Shown here: positions 1 to 5,934 of the stretch, in pieces | Numbering within the stretch: the stretch's first letter is position 1 | Layout of the letters: each line of letters opens with the position of its first letter | NCBI GenBank assembly: GCA_947458775.1 | Contig: CANGZX010000053.1 | Location: 1 to 5,934 of the forward strand | Reading direction: 5' to 3' | Source: Sphingobacteriaceae bacterium | Lineage (GTDB): Bacteria > Bacteroidota > Bacteroidia > Sphingobacteriales > Sphingobacteriaceae | DNA: 5,934 nt | Notes under the pieces: model-generated | Told to the model about the DNA's origin: nothing | The model's input: the letters and a program-made list of their open reading frames with translations, nothing else | Databases searched by the model: none | Program-made: the position numbers and the translations under genes

Positions 1-2436
1 GAAGAAATTCTGATTAAAAACACCGGTTCATTTACGCAACCGGAAAAACCAAAAGAAGTAATTGTAAAAGCAGACGAAAGTAAGGGAGTTAAAATAGTTG
101 GTAAAATTGATTTAGATGATTTAAAGCCAAAAGCTAAAGCCGAAGAAAAAGCACCAGTAGAAACCCCTATAATAGAAAAAAAAGCGGTAGAGCCGGTTGT
201 AGAAACACCTGCAACTTCTTCTGAAACTTCAATTGATGAGGTGGTAAGAGCCCGTGCGGGCAGATTAAGCGGACCAAACGTAGTAGGTAAAATTGATTTA
301 CCACAAGCACGTAATGCAAACCCCGTAGCTTCATCTAATGCCGCTGCCGACCAAAAGCGTAAGCGTAAGCGGACGGCTTTTACCCCAGGGCAACCGGGGG
401 GAGGAGCGGCTGGCGCTAATACCAATCGCCCGGCACCAGGTAGTCGTCCGGCACCAGGGGGACGCCCAGATTTTAGAAATAATAGGCCTAATAATACGCC
501 CTCTGCTCCAAAAGGAGAGCCTACAGAAAAGGAAATACAAGATCAAATTAAGGCAACACTTGCCCGTTTAAGCGGAGCAGGTAAATCCGGGAAATTTGCT
601 CAACGTGCTAAATTACGCCGTCAAAAACGCGATGATGTAGCCCTATCTGCCGAAGAGGCAGCCATGGAAAAAGAACTGCAATCTAAAGTTTTAAAGGTTA
701 CCGAGTTTGTTACCGCAAACGAGTTGGCCAATATGATGGATGTGCCCGTAACCCAAATCATTTCTACCTGTATGACTTTGGGCTTATTCGTATCTATTAA
801 CCAACGTTTAGATGCCGAAACCTTAAGCATTGTAGCCGATGAATTTGGTTTTGAAGTAGAATTTGTAAAACCAGAAGACGAAGAAAACTCTACACTGGAG
901 GAAATAGATACTCCAGAAGAATTAAAAGATCGAGCTCCCATTGTTACTGTAATGGGTCACGTAGATCATGGTAAAACCTCCCTGCTCGATTTTGTACGCA
1001 AAACCAACGTTATTGCTGGTGAAGCCGGGGGTATTACCCAACACATTGGAGCCTACGAAGTAACCTTAGAAAACGAACGTAAAATTACTTTCTTGGATAC
1101 ACCGGGTCACGAAGCCTTTACGGCCATGCGTGCCCGTGGTGCCAAAGTAACCGATATTGCCATTATTGTAATTGCAGCTGATGATAGTGTGATGCCTCAA
1201 ACCAAAGAAGCTATTAACCACGCTCAAGCTGCTGGTGTACCTATTGTATTTGCGTTTAGTAAAGTAGATAAACCGGGTGCCAACGCCGATAAAATTCGCG
1301 AACAATTATCAACCATGAATATTTTGGTAGAAGATTGGGGCGGTAAATATCAAAGTCAAGAAATTTCGGGTAAAACCGGCCTTGGTATTGATGCTTTATT
1401 AGAAAAAGTACTATTAGAAGCCGATTTATTAGAACTAAAAGCTAACGCCAACAAGCGGGCAACTGGAACTGTAATTGAGGCTGCTTTAGATAAAGGCCGT
1501 GGTATTGTAACTACAGTTTTAATACAAGCCGGAACACTAAAAGTGGGTGATCCTATTTTAGCAGGTTGCTACAGTGGCCGTGTAAAAGCCTTAACTAATG
1601 AGCGTGGGCAAAAAGTAGAACAAGCCGGACCAAGTACCCCAGTACAAGTATTGGGTATGCAAGGTGCGCCAACTGCAGGCGATAAGTTTAACTCGATGGA
1701 AAGCGAAGTAGAAGCCCGCGAAATTGCTACTAAACGTATGCAATTGCAACGTGAGCAAGGCTTACGCAGTCAGAAACACATCACCTTAGATGAGATTGGC
1801 CGTCGTTTAGCCATTGGTAACTTTAAAGAATTGAACATCATTGTTAAAGGTGATGTGGATGGTTCTATTGAAGCCTTATCCGACTCCTTATTAAAATTAT
1901 CTACCGAAGAAATTCAAGTAAACATCATCCACAAATCGGTGGGTCAAATCTCCGAATCGGATGTATTGTTGGCTTCGGCTTCCGATGCCATTATTATCGG
2001 TTTCCAAGTACGTCCATCGCAAGGTGCCCGTAAATTGGCCGAACAAGAGCAAATAGACATCCGTTTATATTCTATTATTTACGATGCCATTAACGAGGTA
2101 AAAGCCGCCATGGAAGGCATGCTTGCACCTGAGTTTGAAGAAAAAATTACGGCGAATGTTGAAATACGTGAGGTATTCAAAATCAGTAAAGTAGGAACTA
2201 TCGCCGGCTGTATGGTATTGGATGGTAAAATCAATCGTAATTCGAAAGTGCGTATTATCCGCGAAGGTGTGGTTATTTATGCCGGTGAATTGGCTTCCCT
2301 AAAACGCTTTAAAGAAGATGTGAAAGAGGTGGCTACCAATTACGAGTGTGGCTTAAACATCCAAAACTTTAACAACATTGAAGTTGGCGATATTGTAGAA
2401 GCCTACGAACAAGTGGAAGTGAAACGGAAACTTTAA
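1..2436 (+). CDS. infB: Translation initiation factor IF-2 (5' end outside window)
   Basis: IF-2 is the cytoplasmic GTPase that brings fMet-tRNA to the 30S subunit and promotes 50S joining. The frame is open from base 1, giving 811 visible residues. The start is off the left edge; the GTG at 241 is internal valine 81, because coherent IF-2 sequence precedes it. In order: an acidic/basic N-terminal arm with two VGKIDL motifs (33-38, 95-100); a basic KRKRKR patch (119-124); a Pro/Gly/Arg/Asn-rich linker (about 125-175); the IF2_N domain (about 231-285); the GTPase domain with G1 GHVDHGKT (319-326), G2 region GGITQH (343-348), G3 DTPGH (366-370), G4 SKVD (420-423, usually NKxD) and G5 SGK (456-458); domain II (about 485-575); the IF-2 domain 3 (about 595-700); and the C-terminal fMet-tRNA-binding beta-barrel with GCMV (736-739) and YECG (781-784). 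It ends in TAA and converges on the glycosyltransferase gene. Identity is secure; only the G4 change is odd. Confidence 0.98.
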   Translation, partial: EEILIKNTGSFTQPEKPKEVIVKADESKGVKIVGKIDLDDLKPKAKAEEKAPVETPIIEKKAVEPVVETPATSSETSIDEVVRARAGRLSGPNVVGKIDLPQARNANPVASSNAAADQKRKRKRTAFTPGQPGGGAAGANTNRPAPGSRPAPGGRPDFRNNRPNNTPSAPKGEPTEKEIQDQIKATLARLSGAGKSGKFAQRAKLRRQKRDDVALSAEEAAMEKELQSKVLKVTEFVTANELANMMDVPVTQIISTCMTLGLFVSINQRLDAETLSIVADEFGFEVEFVKPEDEENSTLEEIDTPEELKDRAPIVTVMGHVDHGKTSLLDFVRKTNVIAGEAGGITQHIGAYEVTLENERKITFLDTPGHEAFTAMRARGAKVTDIAIIVIAADDSVMPQTKEAINHAQAAGVPIVFAFSKVDKPGANADKIREQLSTMNILVEDWGGKYQSQEISGKTGLGIDALLEKVLLEADLLELKANANKRATGTVIEAALDKGRGIVTTVLIQAGTLKVGDPILAGCYSGRVKALTNERGQKVEQAGPSTPVQVLGMQGAPTAGDKFNSMESEVEAREIATKRMQLQREQGLRSQKHITLDEIGRRLAIGNFKELNIIVKGDVDGSIEALSDSLLKLSTEEIQVNIIHKSVGQISESDVLLASASDAIIIGFQVRPSQGARKLAEQEQIDIRLYSIIYDAINEVKAAMEGMLAPEFEEKITANVEIREVFKISKVGTIAGCMVLDGKINRNSKVRIIREGVVIYAGELASLKRFKEDVKEVATNYECGLNIQNFNNIEVGDIVEAYEQVEVKRKL
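95..114 (+). repeat. First copy of in-frame VGKIDL-coding repeat in infB
   Basis: This 20-base stretch matches bases 281-300 at 19 of 20 positions, counted by eye. Both copies are in the infB frame and encode I/V-V-G-K-I-D-L. They are 186 bases (62 codons) apart, inside the poorly conserved N-terminal arm. Repeats of this short motif are, as I recall, a usual trait of Bacteroidota IF-2. I know of no assigned function. Confidence 0.7.
281..300 (+). repeat. Second copy of in-frame VGKIDL-coding repeat in infB
   Basis: This copy pairs with 95-114. The last 15 bases are identical and the only mismatch is at 285 against 99. It follows an RLSGPN stretch and directly precedes the basic KRKRKR patch and the Pro/Gly-rich linker of IF-2. 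Confidence 0.7.
2433..2436. other. Convergent stop-codon overlap (TTAA) of infB and the GT4 gene
   Basis: The palindrome TTAA carries the infB stop (TAA at 2434-2436, + strand) and the stop of the family 4 glycosyltransferase (TAA read from 2435 to 2433, - strand). Each transcript must therefore end inside the antisense of the other gene. Inspection of about 2400-2500 on both strands showed no GC-rich hairpin with a U tract, only stems of 4-5 weak base pairs. Confidence 0.95.
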
Positions 2437-3497
2437 TTTTCTAAGAACAATTTTTCTAGCTGCGTAACCGAAGCATCCCAATTAAAATGGGTAGAAATAA
2501 AGTCGTTTCCATTTTTAGCTAAGGTGTTTTTTAGCTCTGGATTGCTTAGCACCTCAAACAAGCGTTCTTCCATCATTTTTTCATCAGCCGGAGAAACCAT
2601 TAAGGCTGTTTTGCCATCCATCGCATAATCTGCATGACCGCCAATATTGGTGCAAACTACCGCACAGCCACAAGCCATGGCTTCGGCAGGCGGTAATGCC
2701 CAACCCTCTATTAAACTAGGCGAAAAAAATACGCTTGCTTCATTATATAATTCGGGTAAATTGGCAGGGTTTCGATGGAAGTCTATCCAATCTTCCAAAT
2801 TTGCGGGCTTAGAAAAAGTGCTAAAAAGAATAATCTCTAAATCGGTTAAGCGCTGTTTTAGTTTTCTAAATACATTTAAAGCAGTTGCAGAGCCCTTTAA
2901 AGCAAGTTCAGAATACAACATGATTATTTTAGGGGCTACCCTGCTAGCTATAGGCCTAGTAATATGAAAAATTTGGGTATCTATGGCATTATTCAATATA
3001 ATAGGCATAATTCCCGAATGGGCGTAAACCGCTTCTTTTAAATAATTGGCAATTACCAAGTGAGTAATAGGCAGCTTAAAAGAATCGTATACCTCTTGTT
3101 CAAAGCCTGTCCATACTTCTAAGCTCTGAATTAGGTTAAATTTTTTCCCTTTCTCCGGCGATAAAGTAGCCACCCTATACGCCAATTCCCACCAAGTTGA
3201 AAAAACAACATCGGCATTGGGTAAATAATCGTCTGTAATATCTGGAACTACATGCAGCTTAACCGAAGCGTGAAATTTAAACCAACTTTTTGAGAATTTA
3301 TTTCGCAAAAAACTCAATGCCCACTTAAACCATACTGGCGATTTCATAGGGCGAAATGGCTTGGCTACACTATGGTACACATGTACCTCGTGCCCACATT
3401 CGGCCAAGCGATTGGCATACTCGTACATAATCTTAGTGCCACCGCCAGCTTTGGTAGTGAGGCCCGGTAATAGTACATGTATGCGTAGTTTTTTCAC
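2433..3497 (-). CDS. Family 4 (GT-B) glycosyltransferase, group 1
   Basis: This 354-residue protein is a retaining GT-B glycosyltransferase, expected to move a sugar from a nucleotide donor onto a growing glycan at the cytoplasmic face of the membrane. The N-terminal Rossmann half has the glycine-rich loop AGGG (17-20) and a following helix ([14 protein letters not shown]). A conserved-looking central stretch ([12 protein letters not shown], 123-134; [11 protein letters not shown], 147-157) resembles a GT4 subgroup found in polysaccharide clusters. The C-terminal half has Lys201 in LALKG and the EX7E motif, Glu264 and Glu272, in [17 protein letters not shown], followed by [10 protein letters not shown] see no signal peptide or membrane segment, and the length is normal. 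The start is GTG: an in-frame TAG (the stop of the upstream gene) lies seven codons before it with no ATG between. It is the last gene of the operon. The fold is clear; donor and acceptor cannot be read from sequence. Confidence 0.93.
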   Translation of the reverse strand: MKKLRIHVLLPGLTTKAGGGTKIMYEYANRLAECGHEVHVYHSVAKPFRPMKSPVWFKWALSFLRNKFSKSWFKFHASVKLHVVPDITDDYLPNADVVFSTWWELAYRVATLSPEKGKKFNLIQSLEVWTGFEQEVYDSFKLPITHLVIANYLKEAVYAHSGIMPIILNNAIDTQIFHITRPIASRVAPKIIMLYSELALKGSATALNVFRKLKQRLTDLEIILFSTFSKPANLEDWIDFHRNPANLPELYNEASVFFSPSLIEGWALPPAEAMACGCAVVCTNIGGHADYAMDGKTALMVSPADEKMMEERLFEVLSNPELKNTLAKNGNDFISTHFNWDASVTQLEKLFLEN

Positions 3498-3515
3498 AGT
3501 TTTTAAAGCTATTTT
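3498..3515 (-). other. 18-base spacer between the GT2 stop and GT4 start
   Basis: This is the only non-coding gap between genes in the window. Read on the - strand it is A/T-rich (ending TTTAAAAACT before the GTG) with no GGAGG-like element, as is common in Bacteroidota. It holds no promoter or terminator that I can recognise, so the two glycosyltransferases are very likely co-transcribed. Confidence 0.6.
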
Positions 3516-4403
3516 CTAAAAGTGTCCCGTAATTAGGTATTTAAGAATAATCTTACGATACCTTGGATATAAAAAATTACTCAGGCTAAAATGTAAATAT
3601 TTTTTTGCTTGCTCTGGATATGCTTTTCCCAAATCGCTTAAAGCCTGTAACTCAAAATTACGTTTCATTTTACGGTATATGGTTCCTTTATGTTTCCATT
3701 TATCCAAAATCTGAAACCTAGCTTCGGCCATGTCGACTAACCGAGAGGAGGTATTGGTACCATGCTGGCGGTAATAGGCCGTTACTATATTAACAAAGCC
3801 AACGGGGTATTTATCTGCTATGCGGAGCCACATGTCTAAATCTTCAATAAGTAGTGCGGTGTCAAAAAGACCCACCGAATCATAAACTTCTCTTTTAACC
3901 ATTGCAGTAAGTGCAGGCACAAAAGATTTACCGAGGGCTATTTCTTTAAATCCGTATTTTCTGGTAAACAATTTTGGATTTAATTCTCCGGTTATGGCCG
4001 AGTGTTCATCTATAAATACTGCTTTGGTACAACACATTCCAAAATCGGGGTGCTGTTCCATAAATTCTACTTGCAGCTTAATTTTATCTATATGCCATAC
4101 ATCATCAGAAGCAATAATGGCTATATATTTTCCACTAGCATATTGGCTAATGGCTTTATTGAGCGTAGCCGAAAGGCCCATATTTTGTTGATGCTCAAAA
4201 ATGAAGGGATTAGTTTTTTGTAGGTTACGAATAATGGCTACACTTTTATCTTTAGAGCCATCATCTATAACAATAAGCTGTAAATTTGGATAGCTTTGAT
4301 TGAGCACACTAAGAATGCACTCGGCCACAAATGCCTCGTGGTTATAGCAGGGTACAATTACACTTACGAGCGGTTGACCATTTGGTGTTACACTAGTAGC
4401 CAT
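3516..4403 (-). CDS. Family 2 (GT-A) glycosyltransferase
   Basis: This 295-residue GT-A glycosyltransferase probably adds one sugar to a lipid-linked oligosaccharide in the cytoplasm. The N-terminus is typical: [11 protein letters not shown] (13-23), then IDDGS (46-50), which binds the nucleotide; [12 protein letters not shown] (74-85); the metal-binding DXD-like ASDD (98-101); the Glu-Asp pair EDLDMWLR (187-194), the usual place of the catalytic base; and the [11 protein letters not shown] segment (210-220) seen in many polysaccharide-cluster GT2 enzymes. The tail (about 221-295) is basic and helical, with no clear membrane-spanning segment, unlike processive GT2 synthases. The ATG start sits 13 residues before the core fold and overlaps the aminotransferase stop by 11 bases, so translation is probably coupled. 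It ends in TAG, in the same frame as the following GT4 gene. The family is clear; donor and acceptor are unknown. Confidence 0.95.
   Translation of the reverse strand: MATSVTPNGQPLVSVIVPCYNHEAFVAECILSVLNQSYPNLQLIVIDDGSKDKSVAIIRNLQKTNPFIFEHQQNMGLSATLNKAISQYASGKYIAIIASDDVWHIDKIKLQVEFMEQHPDFGMCCTKAVFIDEHSAITGELNPKLFTRKYGFKEIALGKSFVPALTAMVKREVYDSVGLFDTALLIEDLDMWLRIADKYPVGFVNIVTAYYRQHGTNTSSRLVDMAEARFQILDKWKHKGTIYRKMKRNFELQALSDLGKAYPEQAKKYLHFSLSNFLYPRYRKIILKYLITGHF
4393..4403 (-). other. 11-base overlap of aminotransferase stop and GT2 start
   Basis: The GT2 ATG (4403-4401) lies inside the last codons of the aminotransferase (Asn-Gly-Tyr-stop), in another frame. The bases before the ATG are A/T-rich with no Shine-Dalgarno sequence. 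This suggests re-initiation by ribosomes finishing the upstream gene, which is an inference from the arrangement. Confidence 0.8.
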
Positions 4404-5490
4404 TAACTATGTTAATTATTTTCTGCACTTCAGCATCTATTAATACCGGACTTATTGGCAAGCTGAGTATTTGTTCGTGAATTTTTTCAGTAAGGGGAAA
4501 ACTCAATTTATTAAGTTCTGAATAGGCTTTTTGTTTATGAGGAGGAATGGGGTAATGAATAACCGTTTGTATACCTTTTTCGGTTAAATAAGATTGAAAA
4601 GTTGCTCTATTGTCTACTTGAATTACAAATAAATGCCATACATGTTGCTCTTGTTGCTCTATATACGGGAGTTGTATTTTAGGGTTTTTTATACCATTCA
4701 AAAAGGCGTTTGCAATCGCCCGTCTTCGTTCTATTTCTACATCTAAATGCCTCAATTTCACACTCAACAAGGCTGCTTGCAATTCATCTAAGCGGCTGTT
4801 AATGCCCTTAAAGGTATTATGGTATTTTACTTCGGAGCCGTAATTTCCTAGGCTACGTACCATGGTGGCCAATGCTGCATCGTTGGTGGTAACGGCACCG
4901 GCATCGCCAAGGGCGCCTAAATTTTTTCCGGGATAAAAACTAAATCCGGCGGCATGGCCCCAATTACCCGCTTTTTTGCCCCCTATACTTGCTCCATGCG
5001 CTTGTGCAGCATCTTCCACCACTAGTAAGTGGTGTTTTTTGGCAAAGGTGATAATAGCCGGCATATCGGCCAACTGACCATATAAATGTACCGCCAAAAT
5101 TGCTTTAGTTTTTGGGTTAAGATGTTGCTCTAGCAAACCGGCATCTAAATTATAGCTGTGTTCGTTGGGTTCTATTAATACTGGAACCAAATTATTGGCA
5201 GAAATGGCTAAAATACTGGCTATATAGGTGTTTGCTGGAACCAATACTTCATCGCCATCGTGCAGTTGGCCCAATTCTTTGTAGGCTCTAAAAATCAGAA
5301 TAAGCGCATCTAGCCCATTGGCAACGCCAACACAATGCTTTACGCCACAATAGCTTGCAAACTTTTGCTCAAAAGCACCTACTTCTGTTCCGGAAATGTA
5401 CCAACCCGAATTTATTACCCGAGAACAAGCCTCCTCTAGTTCGGCTTTATACTGATGATTTATTGCCTGTAAGTCTAAAAATTTAATCAT
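4393..5490 (-). CDS. DegT/DnrJ/EryC1/StrS sugar aminotransferase (FdtB/QdtB-like)
   Basis: This is a PLP-dependent aminotransferase acting on a nucleotide-linked keto-sugar, most likely C3 of a dTDP-3-keto-6-deoxyhexose with glutamate as amino donor. Numbered from the chosen start it has 365 residues, normal for the family. It opens with the signature [10 protein letters not shown]. It then shows SGTEVGAFE (33-41); the phosphate-binding VANGLDAL (56-63); HLYGQ (135-139); [11 protein letters not shown] (157-167) with Asp160, expected to contact the pyridine nitrogen, and Gln163; the PLP lysine Lys189 in [24 protein letters not shown] (232-240); and [12 protein letters not shown] (312-323). I prefer the ATG at 5490 because homologues begin M-I-x-F-L-D-L. 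An in-frame ATG at 5520 would add ten residues ([10 protein letters not shown]) and a 38-base overlap; it has a more A-rich leader and cannot be excluded. The neighbouring acyltransferase supports the FdtB/QdtB role. WecE-type 4-amination is the main alternative. Confidence 0.93.
   Translation of the reverse strand: MIKFLDLQAINHQYKAELEEACSRVINSGWYISGTEVGAFEQKFASYCGVKHCVGVANGLDALILIFRAYKELGQLHDGDEVLVPANTYIASILAISANNLVPVLIEPNEHSYNLDAGLLEQHLNPKTKAILAVHLYGQLADMPAIITFAKKHHLLVVEDAAQAHGASIGGKKAGNWGHAAGFSFYPGKNLGALGDAGAVTTNDAALATMVRSLGNYGSEVKYHNTFKGINSRLDELQAALLSVKLRHLDVEIERRRAIANAFLNGIKNPKIQLPYIEQQEQHVWHLFVIQVDNRATFQSYLTEKGIQTVIHYPIPPHKQKAYSELNKLSFPLTEKIHEQILSLPISPVLIDAEVQKIINIVNGY
5483..5490 (-). 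other. 8-base overlap of acyltransferase stop and aminotransferase start
   Basis: Read on the - strand, ATGATTAA carries the preferred aminotransferase ATG and, in another frame, the acyltransferase TAA. This overlap fits translational coupling of two consecutive enzymes of one pathway. It depends on the 5490 start; if 5520 is used the overlap is 38 bases. Confidence 0.7.
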
Positions 5491-5934
5491 AGCATTCGGG
5501 TTTGCCCTGAACAAGGACATATTGTTTATTGGTTTCTTTATCTTTTAGATCTAGGCCAAGTACTTGGCATTGCTCGGTTACATAGCCCCTATGCACTACA
5601 GGGTTTCCGTACCATAATGTAAATGGAGGAATAGATTTGGTTACCACGCTGCCGGCACCAATCATACAATAGGCCCCCAATTCAATGCCACATAAAATAG
5701 TTGAATTGACAACAATAGAAGCTCCTTTGCCTACAATAGTGGTTAGTTCGTCACACTGGGTATTTTTTGATCTCGTAAACGTATCGTTCGTAAAACTCAC
5801 ATTGGGCCCCACAAAAACCCCATTTTCTAGTTGTATTCCATTCCAAAGTTGTACACCCGATTTCACGGTCACATTGTCGCCTATAACAACCCTATTTTCT
5901 ATTAAACAATGAGAACATATATTACAATTTGCTC
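5483..5934 (-). CDS. Hexapeptide-repeat sugar N-acyltransferase, WxcM N-domain/FdtC-like (5' end outside window)
   Basis: This left-handed beta-helix transferase probably acetylates the amino group installed by the next enzyme, giving a 3-acetamido-3,6-dideoxyhexose. The frame is open to the right edge, with 149 complete residues visible. The GTG at 5872 is internal valine 21: the codons before it read [12 protein letters not shown] then RVVIGDN, which is coherent hexapeptide-repeat sequence, so the true start is off the window. Visible landmarks are [17 protein letters not shown] (17-33), [12 protein letters not shown] (39-50), TRSK (53-56), repeat rungs [32 protein letters not shown] broken across 66-97, and the terminal [12 protein letters not shown] (107-118). 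A short tail ends in [20 protein letters not shown] (125-144). The length and lack of a cupin domain after the helix show it is not a full WxcM fusion. Acetyl transfer is the likeliest; other acyl groups are possible. Confidence 0.92.
   Translation of the reverse strand, partial: ANCNICSHCLIENRVVIGDNVTVKSGVQLWNGIQLENGVFVGPNVSFTNDTFTRSKNTQCDELTTIVGKGASIVVNSTILCGIELGAYCMIGAGSVVTKSIPPFTLWYGNPVVHRGYVTEQCQVLGLDLKDKETNKQYVLVQGKPECYD

Noticed and set aside
429..470. Tandem RPAPG-coding repeat (CGGCACCAGG at 431-440 and 449-458).
   Set aside because: It is an 18-base spaced pair within the Pro/Gly/Arg-rich IF-2 linker, ordinary low-complexity sequence and not a mobile or regulatory repeat.
621..941. 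A 106-codon - strand open frame inside infB.
   Set aside because: Its Ser/Thr-rich translation is typical of antisense shadow sequence. The + strand here encodes the conserved IF2_N domain.
2420..2460. Possible terminators after infB: a GAAGT/ACTTT stem followed by AATTTT, and an AGAA/TTCT stem.
   Set aside because: The stems are only 4-5 mostly A-U pairs with no GC core, and the sequence lies within coding sequence on both sides. I do not regard them as intrinsic terminators.
2647..2967. A 106-codon + strand open frame opposite the GT4 gene.
   Set aside because: It is the antisense of a gene with intact EX7E and GT-B motifs. Its translation shows no recognisable domain, and it begins with no sign of a start region.
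3994..4223. Two overlapping + strand open frames of 65 and 73 codons opposite the GT2 gene.
   Set aside because: They lie antisense to the GT2 core motifs and show no domain or convincing start.
5685..5912. A 75-codon + strand open frame opposite the acyltransferase.
   Set aside because: It is a shadow of the hexapeptide-repeat gene, with no supporting motif.
1..5934. A novel defence, mobile or RNA-based system.
   Set aside because: Every long open frame belongs to a known family, and there is no non-coding space above 18 bases between genes. I saw no repeat array, transposase, tRNA or structured RNA on either strand.

Overview
The window looks like a chromosomal segment from a member of the Bacteroidota. 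The evidence is the style of translation initiation factor IF-2 (repeated V-V/I-G-K-I-D-L motifs in a long, low-complexity N-terminal arm, and a GKYQSQEIS stretch after the G4 motif), the A/T-rich coding sequence, and gene starts without clear Shine-Dalgarno sequences. I cannot place it to genus. Coding density is almost complete: the only gap between genes is 18 bases.

Left part (1-2436, + strand): the 3' 811 codons of infB, the core initiation factor IF-2. The reading frame is already open at base 1, so the true start lies to the left. The GTG at 241 is an internal valine codon.

Right part (2433-5934, - strand): a tightly packed, apparently single-operon run of four surface-polysaccharide genes transcribed right to left. 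In transcription order they are a left-handed beta-helix sugar N-acyltransferase (its 5' end runs off the right edge), a DegT/DnrJ/EryC1/StrS-type PLP sugar aminotransferase, a family 2 glycosyltransferase and a family 4 glycosyltransferase. The first three overlap their neighbours by 8 and 11 bases, and the last is 18 bases further on. The aminotransferase and acyltransferase resemble the FdtB/QdtB and FdtC/QdtC (WxcM N-domain) pair, which turn a dTDP-3-keto-6-deoxyhexose into a dTDP-3-acylamino-3,6-dideoxyhexose such as Fuc3NAc or Qui3NAc. The two cytoplasmic glycosyltransferases would then build such sugars into a lipid-linked glycan repeat (O-antigen, capsule or protein glycan). The companion 3,4-ketoisomerase (FdtA/QdtA) and RmlA/RmlB are not in the window. 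FdtA may lie just to the right.

The two halves converge and share the four bases TTAA (2433-2436), which carry both stop codons, so there is no room for a conventional intergenic terminator. I found no RNA gene, CRISPR array, insertion sequence, defence gene or other sign of a novel system. The points most worth checking are the Ser in place of the usual Asn in the IF-2 G4 motif, the zero-spacer convergent junction, and the specificity of the predicted amino-sugar pathway.
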